64,000 nucleotides of DNA from Chryseobacterium camelliae (lineage in GTDB: Bacteria > Bacteroidota > Bacteroidia > Flavobacteriales > Weeksellaceae): the NCBI RefSeq assembly GCF_002770595.1, contig NZ_CP022986.1, positions 682,001-746,000 on the forward strand, written 5' to 3'. Made by a program: the position numbers and the translations under genes. Shown here piece by piece: positions 8,371 through 17,646 of the stretch. The notes under the pieces are model-generated. The model saw nothing but the letters and a program-made list of their open reading frames with translations, did not search any database and was not told the DNA's origin. Within the stretch, counting starts at the first letter, position 1; every line of letters begins with the position of its first letter.

Positions 8371-9537
8371 ATGAAAGCACATGTATTTTCTATTAAAGCC
8401 CTGGTGGCAGCCGCACTTATCCTTTCAGCAGAGATCCAGGCACAGGTCTGGTATGTTAACGGGAACTGGGGTACGAACAGCAGTAATTACGTGGGAACAA
8501 TCGATCCTGCACCCCTGTATTTCAGAGTGAACGGACAGGATCCGAATCCCGGACAGGCCATACTGAGTGAAACAGGATCATTCTTAACTGAAAGTGTAAA
8601 CAATTCCAATATAGCGAAAGCAAAAGGAAGTTTTGTTGCAGGCTCAGACAATGTTTTAGGACAGAACGCCAACAGCTCCTTAGTTGGCGGATGGGGCAAT
8701 GATTTATCAGATGCCGGAGGAGCCAATCTTGTTGCAGGTCAGTCTAACCGGGTGGTGAACCAGGCCGGAAAATCGGTTGCCCTGGGCTGGAATAATATTG
8801 TAAGAAATGCCAACCAATTTGCGATAGGTGTGGGCGTAGACCTGAAAACTGAATACTCAGGAGGGTTCGGAGTCGATCTTATCGCTACAGGAAATCGCTC
8901 ATTCGTCATTGGATCGGGATCCCATGCTTCAACCAAATTAACGAATACGATTCCCTATTCCATCATGCTGGGCATGTCCAATGTATCCACGATGCTCATC
9001 AAAGATCAGCAGGTGGGTATCAGGACGACGACGCCTACCGCCAACTTTCACACTGTAGGAACGGTAAGGCTGCAGGGTTTGCCCAACGGAGCAGGCAGAG
9101 CCCTGGTGGTTGACAATGACGGAAATGTGATGATGGCCAACACCGTGCTGTATAAGCAGTCCAACCAACAGGACACCGACCTGCAAGGCCAGATTGATGA
9201 GCTTAAAAAAGAGGTTCAGGAATTAAAAGAATTGTTAAAACTGAGCAAGACCAATGTAGACGTCAGCGCTGTCAGTACCCGTGAGCCGAAGCTTTTCCAG
9301 AACGTTCCCAATCCAGGCAAAAGTGAAACCACTATTCCTTACTATCTGCCGGAGGGATCGGGAGAGGCAGCCATTTCTATCTACAGCATTTCCGGCCAGC
9401 TGGTAAAAACGATCGCTCTTAAAGAAAAAGGCCGTGGCAGCCTTACCATTACAGGCCTTCAGGGGGGATCTTATGTATACCAGATGAGTATTAACGGGCA
9501 AAGTATCGACAGCAAAAAAATGCTGATGAGGGACTAG
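8371..9537 (+). CDS. T9SS cargo protein with YadA-like head repeats and coiled coil
   Basis: A 388-residue secreted protein. It begins with a signal peptide (cleavage near IQAQ-VWYV). Residues ~85-190 hold repeats of the kind found in trimeric autotransporter heads (AGSDNVLGQNANSSLVGGWG, VAGQSNRVVNQAGKSVALG, SFVIGSGSHAS). Then come a segment like those ahead of phage or adhesin tail domains (VGIRTTTPTANFHTVGTVRL), a short coiled coil (QIDELKKEVQELKELLKL, about 273-292), and a C-terminal T9SS type A sorting domain (NVPNPGKSETTIPYYLP...). The layout suggests a trimeric surface stalk delivered by T9SS, not by its own barrel. First of three cargo genes behind the LytTR regulator. Confidence 0.85.
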   Translation: MKAHVFSIKALVAAALILSAEIQAQVWYVNGNWGTNSSNYVGTIDPAPLYFRVNGQDPNPGQAILSETGSFLTESVNNSNIAKAKGSFVAGSDNVLGQNANSSLVGGWGNDLSDAGGANLVAGQSNRVVNQAGKSVALGWNNIVRNANQFAIGVGVDLKTEYSGGFGVDLIATGNRSFVIGSGSHASTKLTNTIPYSIMLGMSNVSTMLIKDQQVGIRTTTPTANFHTVGTVRLQGLPNGAGRALVVDNDGNVMMANTVLYKQSNQQDTDLQGQIDELKKEVQELKELLKLSKTNVDVSAVSTREPKLFQNVPNPGKSETTIPYYLPEGSGEAAISIYSISGQLVKTIALKEKGRGSLTITGLQGGSYVYQMSINGQSIDSKKMLMRD

Positions 9538-9564
9538 GCATATCATTGTAACTTTAGTATAATC

Positions 9565-9596
9565 AAGCTATTCCGCTCCGGGATAGCTTTTTATTT
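9565..9596 (+). terminator. Terminator after first T9SS cargo gene
   Basis: AAGCTATTCC / GGGATAGCTT stem (one G-T pair) with a 5-nt loop, followed by a T-rich run. Confidence 0.75.
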
Positions 9597-9697
9597 TTGT
9601 GTGGGCCCGGTTGAATCATTATCCTACGCAGATGACCAGAAACATTTTATGGTGTTGGATTACAGGAAATCAGGACCACCTTTATACAGGATAACAT

Positions 9698-9726
9698 TAC
9701 ACTTAATCAAAAGATTGTTACACATA
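9698..9726 (+). promoter_or_regulatory. Octamer repeat pair, probable LytTR operator
   Basis: TACACTTA (9698) and TACACATA (9719) start 21 bp apart, ~70 bp ahead of the second T9SS cargo gene. They match the repeat and spacing seen at 8252-8324. Confidence 0.5.
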
Positions 9727-9792
9727 GATACCGGTCATTGACTACAGTGAAGGTTATCATTAGACTTGCATGATAATCATAAAACTTTTACC

Positions 9793-11985
9793 ATGAGACA
9801 CAATTTTATTCTCCCTTTGCTGATATCTGCGATGACGGGAGTATCTTACGGACAAAATATCGTAAGGAATCCAAGCTTTGAATCCGGCCCGGCTCTATGC
9901 AATCCCAACGACCCTAATGGAAACGGTCCATTTTATCTTGCCCAGAATTATGCAGATTACTGGACAGGCATTAATCCTGCCGAACCGGGTAACCATCCTG
10001 TCAACACAGGCAATATAAGACAAAACGGACCTACCTGTTTCTATTCTCAGTTCCCTGCAGGACTCAGTGCGAATAACGGTGCCCGGGCCATATACATCAA
10101 TCTGGAACACGTATGGGATATCCATGACAGCAGAGCAATTGGCCAGTTGACCACCGGGACCATCAAGGGTGGTACGTATAAAATATGCCTTGCTGCGGTG
10201 GGCTTTCCTAACCTGCCCTATCAGGTTCCGAATAACAGAAACATGCTTCAGGTCGTTTTAATAAAAAACAGCACCGGCCAGGAAAGAATCATCAGCGAAT
10301 TTACCATTCCCAAAAACACAGGAACGCAAAGCTGGAGAAATTATGGAAATTCGTTCACTATTTCACCGATAGAATCAGGTATTTACGACAGGGTCCAGCT
10401 CAGAATAAAGCCTGCATCCGATATCCAGTTTCCGGCGGGAACGTCTTACAGTGAAGGTGCTTTCATAGACAATGTGATCATAGGTCCTGTTAACAGTACT
10501 GTATCCCCCTGTGACGGAACATATGACCTGGCAGCTTTTGACAACAATACAGATATAGGGGCGGAACCTTATGAGCCTGGCGCTAACTGGCAGGTTTGGC
10601 AAAGCAATGATTTATGGAACAGAGCTACAAACGGTGGTTCGGTAAGCAGTAATCTGATTGCTGAGAATGTAGATTCAACTCCCGGCCACAACAATCTTCT
10701 GCGTTTCAGGGTAAGGAACAGAGGTGTTTCAACCAGTAATCCTTCCCATGCACGGCTGTACTGGACTGTGGGAACAACCGGCGGAGAACCCTGGCCTAAA
10801 GCATGGGACGGCAGCATAGCAATCAATCCTAACGGACAGACCACTCCCGGAGGTATGCCTATTGGCGGTGAGATTACAACAGCCTATCCTACAAGTAACA
10901 CTTCCTCAGCCCAGATTCCCATGATAGGCAACGGGGTCAATATCACGATACATTCTACCTATTCGGCATCCGGTTTTGATATCCCTCCGTTAAAACCCGG
11001 TGAAGAGTATATCATCAATGCCTTATGGGATCCGAAAACTCCTCAGGAATTCGGATTAGATCCGGCAGCCAATCCACAGATCTGCTTTTTAGCCCGGATT
11101 GTAGACCCTAACGATCCTATGTATGATGAGCGTGTAACCAGCCCGTCTTACGGATTCAGTGATAATGTAAGGTCCAATAACAATATCGTTACCAGAAATT
11201 CTACCTTCGTGAATTTACCTGGCGGAAATATTTTTTATAAGGGAACCGGCAGCATATTTTTCAGTAACTATGCTGATTTTGAAAGGAATTTTGATTTCAG
11301 AATCAGAGAAATCTCCGGAACTGATATCCCGTTCAGCCAATACGGCAACCTCATCATTACATTGGATGACATTCTATTCCAGAAATGGGTACAAAGCGGG
11401 TCCGATGCGGAAGGCATTGAAATACAGGACTGGGAAAAACATGAACTCAGGGTCATGGATATGGCCAATGCAAAATTGAAAAACATTAGTCTGGAGCCGG
11501 GAGAGCACAGATCCATTTCTTTATCATTTGCCCTTACCCAGCCTACAGGCATGATTGAGAGTTTCCATTTCACAGTGACCCAGAACCCTACCGAAAATCC
11601 GGAAGAGGAATACGGAACCGCATGTAACTTCATTGTTGCCGTTAATGCCGATATGCCTGATACCGGCGAAAGTTTTTACAACAGCGACGAAGGAAGCTCA
11701 AAAAGCCCAGCATCGGCATCCGTATTTGGCGGAGAAATCATTTTATCACCTAACCCGTCCTCAGGAACTTCTGTTCTGGAATTCACGCTGAACGATGACG
11801 CCATACTCAATATAGATTTGCTTGATTCGTTTGGTAATACTGTGAAAAGCTTTAGCAGGAGGGAAAAGTTCAGGGCCGGAAGGCAATCTGTAATGCTTGA
11901 TTTTCCGGATACGAACCCTGGCATCTACCGATTACTCATTCATACGCCTACGGAAAGAAAAATAATTAATCTGATCAGAAAATAG
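9793..11985 (+). CDS. T9SS cargo protein, large secreted
   Basis: About 730 residues. I start at ATG 9793 because it gives a clean signal peptide (MRHNFILPLLISAMTGVSYG-Q); an in-frame TTG at 9766 would put nine extra polar residues in front. The N-terminal third (NIVRNPSFESG... to ~residue 240) looks like a jelly-roll or carbohydrate-binding-like module of the 'NPSFE' type common in Bacteroidota exoproteins. The middle (~260-620) is beta-rich with no family I can name. The last ~80 residues are a T9SS type A sorting domain (SPNPSSGTSVLEF...GIYRLLI). No catalytic motif is evident. Cargo for surface attachment or release. Confidence 0.82.
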   Translation: MRHNFILPLLISAMTGVSYGQNIVRNPSFESGPALCNPNDPNGNGPFYLAQNYADYWTGINPAEPGNHPVNTGNIRQNGPTCFYSQFPAGLSANNGARAIYINLEHVWDIHDSRAIGQLTTGTIKGGTYKICLAAVGFPNLPYQVPNNRNMLQVVLIKNSTGQERIISEFTIPKNTGTQSWRNYGNSFTISPIESGIYDRVQLRIKPASDIQFPAGTSYSEGAFIDNVIIGPVNSTVSPCDGTYDLAAFDNNTDIGAEPYEPGANWQVWQSNDLWNRATNGGSVSSNLIAENVDSTPGHNNLLRFRVRNRGVSTSNPSHARLYWTVGTTGGEPWPKAWDGSIAINPNGQTTPGGMPIGGEITTAYPTSNTSSAQIPMIGNGVNITIHSTYSASGFDIPPLKPGEEYIINALWDPKTPQEFGLDPAANPQICFLARIVDPNDPMYDERVTSPSYGFSDNVRSNNNIVTRNSTFVNLPGGNIFYKGTGSIFFSNYADFERNFDFRIREISGTDIPFSQYGNLIITLDDILFQKWVQSGSDAEGIEIQDWEKHELRVMDMANAKLKNISLEPGEHRSISLSFALTQPTGMIESFHFTVTQNPTENPEEEYGTACNFIVAVNADMPDTGESFYNSDEGSSKSPASASVFGGEIILSPNPSSGTSVLEFTLNDDAILNIDLLDSFGNTVKSFSRREKFRAGRQSVMLDFPDTNPGIYRLLIHTPTERKIINLIRK

Positions 11986-12295
11986 GCGTTATCTCCTGAT
12001 CTGTCTTTACGGCATCTGCTGCTTGGAAAACAGGCTTAGGATAAGGTAGACATTATAAGGCGTTGCTGAGCCATACTACAGTAGGGATCAAATAATGACT
12101 ATAGGCTGGCCTATGGTCATTATGATACGGAAATACATCAGTTCAAATCCGGTTGATGTTCCATAGCAACCATATTACATCTGCTATCGGAACAGGTACA
12201 TTTAATCAAAAACATCATGCACTTGCTATCCGGCTGTAGCATCCTGAAGATTTTACCGGTACATTTAAGCAGACATAACTACAAAAACTTTAATT
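11986..12295 (+). promoter_or_regulatory. 310-bp intergenic region with hairpin and LytTR-like octamers
   Basis: AATGAC-T-ATAGG / CCTAT-G-GTCATT forms a hairpin at about 12094-12121 with no T-run. Further on, TACATTTA (12197), TGCACTTG (12218) and TACATTTA (12260) are spaced 21 and 42 bp, in register with the octamers before the other two cargo genes. No coding frame of note. Confidence 0.5.
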
Positions 12296-13561
12296 ATGAA
12301 AACGTATTTACCAAAGGAATGCATTAAGCATTCATTACCCAACTTCAGGAAATTCATCTTGGTTTTTCTGATGGCCCTTTCTGCCCCCATTGATGTTTCG
12401 GCACATGCTTCCACGATTACAAGGAAATGGTGCGGCGGCTTCTTTCACAGGAAATTTGTTGCACGGGCGCAGACTTCTGCTCTGATATTCACAAAATACC
12501 AGTCAGGTTACAACTGTATAGGTCAGTACATCGGTACAGCCAATATCGGAAGCTACGGAGTTACCTGCAGTGATGAGAGCAAAGGATGCTCCAGGCCTCA
12601 GGTAGCTACCTGCAGCAAAAGCGGCGTTGTATATGACAGGCTGTACGGTGCCAGCGGATGCACATTTCAGTATACCGCTCCCCATTCTTACTCAGCGTAT
12701 GCTAAAGCTCAGCATCTGGTAGGAGGAATTTATCTTACCTATTCAGCTTCCGGAAGAGGCGGCGCAGGATTTCCTGGTATTTTCACAGACGGTACCGGAA
12801 ACATTGCAGCTGCTGATAACGGTACTTCGTTCAGTGAAATAACAGGTGAAGTTGATATCGATGATGCCAACAGGCTTATGGTAAAGAATATGAATGGCAA
12901 ACTGAGCATTACCAGCGGCACCAATTATTTCAGCAACATAAAAATGGTCATCATCAAAGAAAAAGAGGGTATTTCTGATGATGAAGCATTGCAGAATGAA
13001 GAAGCGGTTCAGAACGGAACCTATCCTGACGTGGTCTATACTTCCCGGCTGGATGTTTCCAAAAACGGAATCAGCCATTCAGGGATCTTCTCCAAAGGCC
13101 TGGCCAGTGGAACGATAAAGGAATTTTCCGCAAATCAGGAAAACGGAGTGAATTTCAACGGATTTTCCATTGTGCTTCCTGTGCAGGTCAGCCTGCAGCC
13201 TGATGAAAAACTGACCCTGGTAACGGTTGTTGACGGAGCGCTTGATCCTGCTGCAGGTCCGGAAGACAAAAACAGTGGTGCTGAATACTCCAAAAATAAC
13301 GGAACAATACCCGGGATCCAACTATATCCGAATCCGGCCAGAGAATATGTAGATGTGCATACCCATCTTACCGCAAGGGAAACGATGACTTTCAGTCTGG
13401 TCAATCCATCCGGAAAAGAATTCATAAAAGAATCGCATACGGTAGAAAGCGGCCGCCAGAGCACGCGCCTGAATACACGGCATCTCTTACCGGGCGTCTA
13501 TCTCCTGGAGATCAGAACACAGACTAAGACCGACACTCAGAAACTCTTGATTTCACCATAA
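12296..13561 (+). CDS. T9SS cargo protein, cysteine-containing N-terminal domain
   Basis: 421 residues. A signal peptide runs to about residue 37 (LVFLMALSAPIDVSA-HA). The N-terminal mature region holds seven or so cysteines (residues ~46-125: WCGG, YNCIG, VTCSD, GCSRP, ATCSK, GCTFQ), suggesting disulfide bonds outside the cell. A beta-rich region follows, and the last ~75 residues are a T9SS type A sorting domain (IQLYPNPAREYVDVHTH...LLPGVYLLEI). I do not recognise the family of the N-terminal part. Third cargo gene after the LytTR regulator, with its own upstream octamers and its own strong terminator. Confidence 0.82.
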   Translation: MKTYLPKECIKHSLPNFRKFILVFLMALSAPIDVSAHASTITRKWCGGFFHRKFVARAQTSALIFTKYQSGYNCIGQYIGTANIGSYGVTCSDESKGCSRPQVATCSKSGVVYDRLYGASGCTFQYTAPHSYSAYAKAQHLVGGIYLTYSASGRGGAGFPGIFTDGTGNIAAADNGTSFSEITGEVDIDDANRLMVKNMNGKLSITSGTNYFSNIKMVIIKEKEGISDDEALQNEEAVQNGTYPDVVYTSRLDVSKNGISHSGIFSKGLASGTIKEFSANQENGVNFNGFSIVLPVQVSLQPDEKLTLVTVVDGALDPAAGPEDKNSGAEYSKNNGTIPGIQLYPNPAREYVDVHTHLTARETMTFSLVNPSGKEFIKESHTVESGRQSTRLNTRHLLPGVYLLEIRTQTKTDTQKLLISP

Positions 13562-13574
13562 AACATTGGGACAC

Positions 13575-13610
13575 AAAGGACTGCTTTAATTGTAAAGCAG
13601 TCCTTTTTTT
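13575..13610 (+). terminator. Strong intrinsic terminator
   Basis: AAAGGACTGCTTTA / TAAAGCAGTCCTTT, 14-bp perfect stem, 4-nt loop, T7 run. Ends the T9SS cargo gene cluster. Confidence 0.92.
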
Positions 13611-13760
13611 ATGGCATGACCTGCAATTCAGAATTAACCCCCTGGGGTGGCTGTTGATCGGCTCTTACATTCACATCTTACAGATTCCCTGACGAAGATC
13701 AACAATGATCTTTTTATCCACAACCATTGTTAAAACAGTCTTTCTCCCTGAAACTATTCG

Positions 13761-13768
13761 TATTTTTG
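13761..13768 (+). promoter_or_regulatory. -7 box for the XRE/S24 regulator
   Basis: TATTTTTG, a perfect TAnnTTTG match, 18 bp before the chosen ATG. This position is why the start at 13787, not the upstream in-frame ATG at 13727, is preferred. Confidence 0.5.
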
Positions 13769-13786
13769 TTGATACAATTTTTTATC

Positions 13787-14467
13787 ATGTCAATTTTTTC
13801 AGAAAATATCAGGCTTTTGCGCAGCAAATCAGGAAAGACGCAGCGCGAACTGTCCGAAAAGATACAAATACCTCCTTCCCGATACAGCTCCTATGAAAAC
13901 GGTAAATCAAGGCCTCCTGCCGATGTGCTGATCAGGATGTCCAGGATATTCAACGTAAGCATTGATCTGATGCTCTCAGTAGATTTAACGAAACATCCCC
14001 TGGAAGATATGCTGACACTTCCGGATAACAGGATTGTCCTGCCGGTTGTGGTGGACCAGAACGGAGAGGAAAGTATAGAAATCGTGCCTCAGAAAGCCAC
14101 CATGGGCTACCTCCGGGGATACGGCGATCCGGAATATATTGAAAGCCTGGAGCGGATCTCGTTGCCATTTCTGAAGAACGGAAAGTTCAGGGCTTTTCCG
14201 GCAGACGGAGATTCAATGCCGCCGTTCAAGGACGGTTCTTTTATCATCGGGAAATATATGGAAGGCATCAATGACCTGAAGTCCGGCAACACCTATATTT
14301 TCATTACCCTTAATGAGGGGATTACCTACAAACGGCTAAGGTCCAAAAACGCAACTTCATTAACAGTAGCCTCTGACAATACGTTTTACGAACCGTATGA
14401 TATACCGCTGAATGAAATCATTGAGGTCTGGAAATATGCTACCGGAATCTTCCCGCAGGATTTCTGA
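13787..14467 (+). CDS. XRE-family regulator with LexA-like S24 domain
   Basis: 226 residues from MSIFSENIR. The N-terminal ~60 residues are a helix-turn-helix of the XRE/Cro type (LRSKSGKTQRELSEKIQIPPSRYSSYE reads through it). The C-terminal half has the S24 serine in PADGDSMPPF and the lysine in TYKRLRSK, the catalytic dyad of LexA/CI-like self-cleaving repressors. I see no obvious Ala-Gly cleavage site in the linker, so it may use the fold for sensing or dimerisation only. Monocistronic, followed by the aminotransferase 137 bp downstream. Could be a stress regulator; no prophage genes are nearby. Confidence 0.88.
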   Translation: MSIFSENIRLLRSKSGKTQRELSEKIQIPPSRYSSYENGKSRPPADVLIRMSRIFNVSIDLMLSVDLTKHPLEDMLTLPDNRIVLPVVVDQNGEESIEIVPQKATMGYLRGYGDPEYIESLERISLPFLKNGKFRAFPADGDSMPPFKDGSFIIGKYMEGINDLKSGNTYIFITLNEGITYKRLRSKNATSLTVASDNTFYEPYDIPLNEIIEVWKYATGIFPQDF

Positions 14468-14604
14468 TCTGTACAATCGCTATGGATATCGTGATGTCAA
14501 ATATTGGATTGGACCGGACCTGGGAAATCAATATAAAAGTATCCGGTTTTCTTTTGTGATACGAAAATTCCGAGTAAATTCGGTATACCAAAAAATTTGA
14601 TTCC

Positions 14605-15753
14605 ATGATACAACTTCCTTTATCCAAGCTTTCCGATGTCGGGACCACTATTTTCAGCCAGATGACACAGCTGGCTCAGGAGCACGAGGCCATCAACCTT
14701 TCACAGGGATTCCCGGATTTCATGCCGGATCCTGCCCTGCTGGATTATGTGGACCATTTCATCAAAAAAGGATTCAATCAGTATGCACCTTTGGGCGGCA
14801 TGATCGGATTAAAGGAGGAAATTGCCCGGAAAATCGAGGATAGTCATGGAGCCGTTTACCATCCCGATTCGGAGATTACGGTAACGGCAGGCGGAACACA
14901 GGCGATCTTTACAGCCATTGCAGCATTGATAAAAAAGGATGACGAAGTGATTATCTTTGAGCCGGCCTATGACTGCTATGAGCCTACCGTAGAGCTTTTC
15001 GGAGGTATCGTAAAGCGTTTCGAAATGAAAGCCCCAGATTATGAAATCGACTGGAATGCGGTGAAAGGGCTTGTTTCAGACCACACCCGGATGATCATCA
15101 TCAACAACCCGAATAATCCGGCAGGAAAGATTCTCCATGAAAATGACCTTAAGGAACTGATCAATATCGTAAAAGATACCTCCATCCTTATCCTGAGTGA
15201 TGAGGTTTATGAAAATATCGTTTTTGACGGAAAAGCGCATCTGAGTGTCAGCCAATATCCTGAGCTGAGGGAAAGAAGCCTTATGGTAGCCTCATTTGGG
15301 AAACTCTTCCATGTCACGGGCTGGAAAACCGGCTATTGTGCCGCTCCGAAAAACCTGATGGATGAGTTCAGGAAGGTACATCAGTTCAATGTTTTTTCCG
15401 TCAATACCCCGATGCAGCTCGCTCTGGCTGAATACATGAAAAACCCCGACCATTACCTGCACCTGGGCAGCTTTTTCCAGGAGAAAAGGGATTTCTTACG
15501 GCAGGGGCTTGCCGGCACCTCTTTTGAGCTGCTGGATTGTGAAGGCACATACTTCCAGGCGGTGAGCTACAGTGAAATTTCAGATCAGGATGACCTGGAC
15601 TTTGCCACGATGCTTACAGAAAACCATAAAGTGGCTACGGTACCGTTTTCTTCTTTTTATAAAAACAGGCTGAATGAGCATGTCATCCGCTTGTGCTTTG
15701 CCAAAAAACAGGAAACACTGGAGCGTGCGCTTGAGCACCTGTCCAAATTATAA
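14605..15753 (+). CDS. Methionine aminotransferase (PLP-dependent, class I/II)
   Basis: A 382-residue fold-type I aminotransferase. The PLP lysine is Lys233 in SFGKLFHVTGWK, with NNPNNPAGK (167-175), the aspartate of LSDEVYE (~199) and a C-terminal VIRLCF arginine for the substrate carboxylate. The SFGKLFHVTGWKTGY signature is typical of the methionine/kynurenine aminotransferase group (YbdL-like), which transaminates methionine, often with the 4-methylthio-2-oxobutanoate of the methionine salvage route. Single gene ending in a bidirectional terminator. Confidence 0.88.
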   Translation: MIQLPLSKLSDVGTTIFSQMTQLAQEHEAINLSQGFPDFMPDPALLDYVDHFIKKGFNQYAPLGGMIGLKEEIARKIEDSHGAVYHPDSEITVTAGGTQAIFTAIAALIKKDDEVIIFEPAYDCYEPTVELFGGIVKRFEMKAPDYEIDWNAVKGLVSDHTRMIIINNPNNPAGKILHENDLKELINIVKDTSILILSDEVYENIVFDGKAHLSVSQYPELRERSLMVASFGKLFHVTGWKTGYCAAPKNLMDEFRKVHQFNVFSVNTPMQLALAEYMKNPDHYLHLGSFFQEKRDFLRQGLAGTSFELLDCEGTYFQAVSYSEISDQDDLDFATMLTENHKVATVPFSSFYKNRLNEHVIRLCFAKKQETLERALEHLSKL

Positions 15754-15794
15754 ATAATACGGCGGCTGAGATTATCAACCGCCATATTATTTTT
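15753..15794. terminator. Bidirectional terminator
   Basis: AATAATACGGCGG pairs with CCGCCATATTATT around a 13-nt loop, between the convergent aminotransferase and SDR genes. It has T/A runs on both sides. Confidence 0.8.
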
Positions 15795-15818
15795 AGTTCA
15801 ATCTATATCAGACAAATG

Positions 15819-16583
15819 CTATAAGAACATGCCGCCGGAAGCTTCAATTCTCTGTCCGTTGATCCAACGTGCCTCTTCTGTACAAAGGAATGCCACGATG
15901 CCGCCGATGTCATCCGGGACTCCTGCCCTTCCCAGAGCCGTAGCATTCGCAATCATGGCATTTACCTGCTGGTCATCCCGCGTTCTTCCGCCGCCGAAAT
16001 CCGTTTCGATAGCTCCCGGAGCAATCACATTGGCTTTGATTTTCCTGGGTCCCAATTCCTTGGCCATATATTTCGTCAGCATTTCCACTCCGGCTTTGAT
16101 TGAACCGTATACGGATGACCCCGGTAACGGAAAACGGGCCAATCCAGAGGAAATATTGATGATTCCGCCCCCTTCATTGATAAACGGCAGGAACTTCTGG
16201 GTGAGGAAGAATACCCCTTTAAAGTGAATATCCACAATATCATCCAGCTGCTCTTCGGTAACTTCAGGGATGGGTGCATACAGCGCAGTACCGGCATTGT
16301 TGATCAGGTAGTCAATGTTCCGGCTGCCCGTATTGGGTTCCAGATGGTCGCCTACGGTTTTTACAAAATCGTCAAAGCTTTTGATGTCTTTTGTATCTAG
16401 CGGATAAGCAATGGCTTTTCTTCCCAGTGCCTGGATTTCACGAACGGTCTGTTCCGCCTCTTCCCGGTTGGTTTTATAGGTAAGGATAATGTCAAGGCCT
16501 TTCGCAGCGGTCTTCAGGGCTGCATTTTTCCCTAATCCGCGGCTTCCGCCTGTAATCAATGCAATTTTTGTTCTGGATTCCAT
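15819..16583 (-). CDS. Short-chain dehydrogenase/reductase (SDR)
   Basis: A 254-residue classical SDR: NAD(P)-binding TGGSRGLG (11-18), NNAG (95-98), and the catalytic Ser145/146, Tyr159 and Lys163 (YGSIK). The substrate cannot be read from sequence; it resembles the 3-oxoacyl-ACP-reductase-like SDRs often found as stand-alone redox enzymes. The C-terminus (WINGQRIEASGGMFL) is typical. The AraC-family gene lies just upstream on the same strand (89 bp), suggesting it controls this gene, as is common for SDR-AraC pairs. Confidence 0.9.
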   Translation of the reverse strand: MESRTKIALITGGSRGLGKNAALKTAAKGLDIILTYKTNREEAEQTVREIQALGRKAIAYPLDTKDIKSFDDFVKTVGDHLEPNTGSRNIDYLINNAGTALYAPIPEVTEEQLDDIVDIHFKGVFFLTQKFLPFINEGGGIINISSGLARFPLPGSSVYGSIKAGVEMLTKYMAKELGPRKIKANVIAPGAIETDFGGGRTRDDQQVNAMIANATALGRAGVPDDIGGIVAFLCTEEARWINGQRIEASGGMFL

Positions 16584-16671
16584 ATTTCAATTGTTTTTTA
16601 ATGGGACAAAGTTCCACATTACACGAAGCAAATCCTTTGCCCGAATCAAACTGAAATTTGCAAAATTCAAA

Positions 16672-17619
16672 TCAGGAACGGAATTCTACCGGGGTCAATG
16701 CCGTTTTCTTCTTGAAGAAATTGGAAAAATGGGCGATCTCTTCAAATCCCAGGGCATACGCTATTTCAGAAACATTCCACCGCGTCTGTCTGAGCAGGAT
16801 TTTGGCTTCCTGCACTACCCTTTCGGCAATGATCTCAGTAGTGGTTTTCCCGGTGCTTTCCTTCAGCTTTTTATTCAGATGGTTGACATGGACGGCCAGC
16901 CGGTCTGCATAATCTTTGGCAGTCTTCAGCTGTAACCTCCGGTCTGTACTTTCAATGGGAAACTGCCGCTCCAGCAGTTCAAGAAAGAGGGAGACCACTC
17001 TCAATGAAGCGTCATTGGCAACAGGAAGTTCGGCGGCCGGCTGCAATTTCTGCCCATAATGGATCAGTTCGGCAACGTAATTCCGGATCAGGTCATATTT
17101 AAATGGGTAATCGGAATCTATTTCCTTTTTGATTTTACCGTACAGCAATTCTATCTCATCAGCCAGTTCATCATCAATCTCAAACAGCGGTACTGCTCCG
17201 GGCTGGAAGATCGGCAGCTCCTCAAGAATATTGCGGGGCCGGTCCTTACTCATGAAGTCTTCCGTAAACACACAGAAACTCCCCTTCTGGGCCGAATCTT
17301 CCGGGATCCAGTGGTATGGCACCTTAGGCGTGGCAAACAGCAGGGCATTCTTCTCGATGCGGATGGTTTTATCGGCATATTCTGCCCTGTTTCTTCCGCG
17401 GATCAGGCTGATTTTATAGTATTTCCTCCGGTTATAAGGCATCTCGGAGGTTAATTTGACCTGCCGGAGGGTTTGTGCGATATCAAAAACATTAAAGTGC
17501 CCGATTTCCTTATGAAGCCCTTTGGGAAAAAGGCTGTCGATATCTTTACCGAGCTTCAGGGTCATTTCCCGGTAGAAGTCTTCCAGGGAACTGTGTGAGG
17601 TATGGACGGTTTTTTCCAT
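16672..17619 (-). CDS. AraC-family transcriptional regulator
   Basis: A 315-residue protein with an N-terminal cupin-like sensing part and a C-terminal pair of helix-turn-helix motifs (about 215-315). The second is clear in WNVSEIAYALGFEEIAHFSNFFKKKTALTP. It probably senses a small molecule and controls the adjacent SDR gene. Starts 89 bp upstream of the SDR on the same strand. Confidence 0.9.
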   Translation of the reverse strand: MEKTVHTSHSSLEDFYREMTLKLGKDIDSLFPKGLHKEIGHFNVFDIAQTLRQVKLTSEMPYNRRKYYKISLIRGRNRAEYADKTIRIEKNALLFATPKVPYHWIPEDSAQKGSFCVFTEDFMSKDRPRNILEELPIFQPGAVPLFEIDDELADEIELLYGKIKKEIDSDYPFKYDLIRNYVAELIHYGQKLQPAAELPVANDASLRVVSLFLELLERQFPIESTDRRLQLKTAKDYADRLAVHVNHLNKKLKESTGKTTTEIIAERVVQEAKILLRQTRWNVSEIAYALGFEEIAHFSNFFKKKTALTPVEFRS

Positions 17620-17638
17620 GGTGAGGATTTGTACAATT

Positions 17639-17646
17639 CAAAGATA
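17639..17646 (-). promoter_or_regulatory. -7 box for the AraC regulator
   Basis: Reads TATCTTTG on the minus strand (perfect TAnnTTTG), 20 bp before the start codon. Confidence 0.5.
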
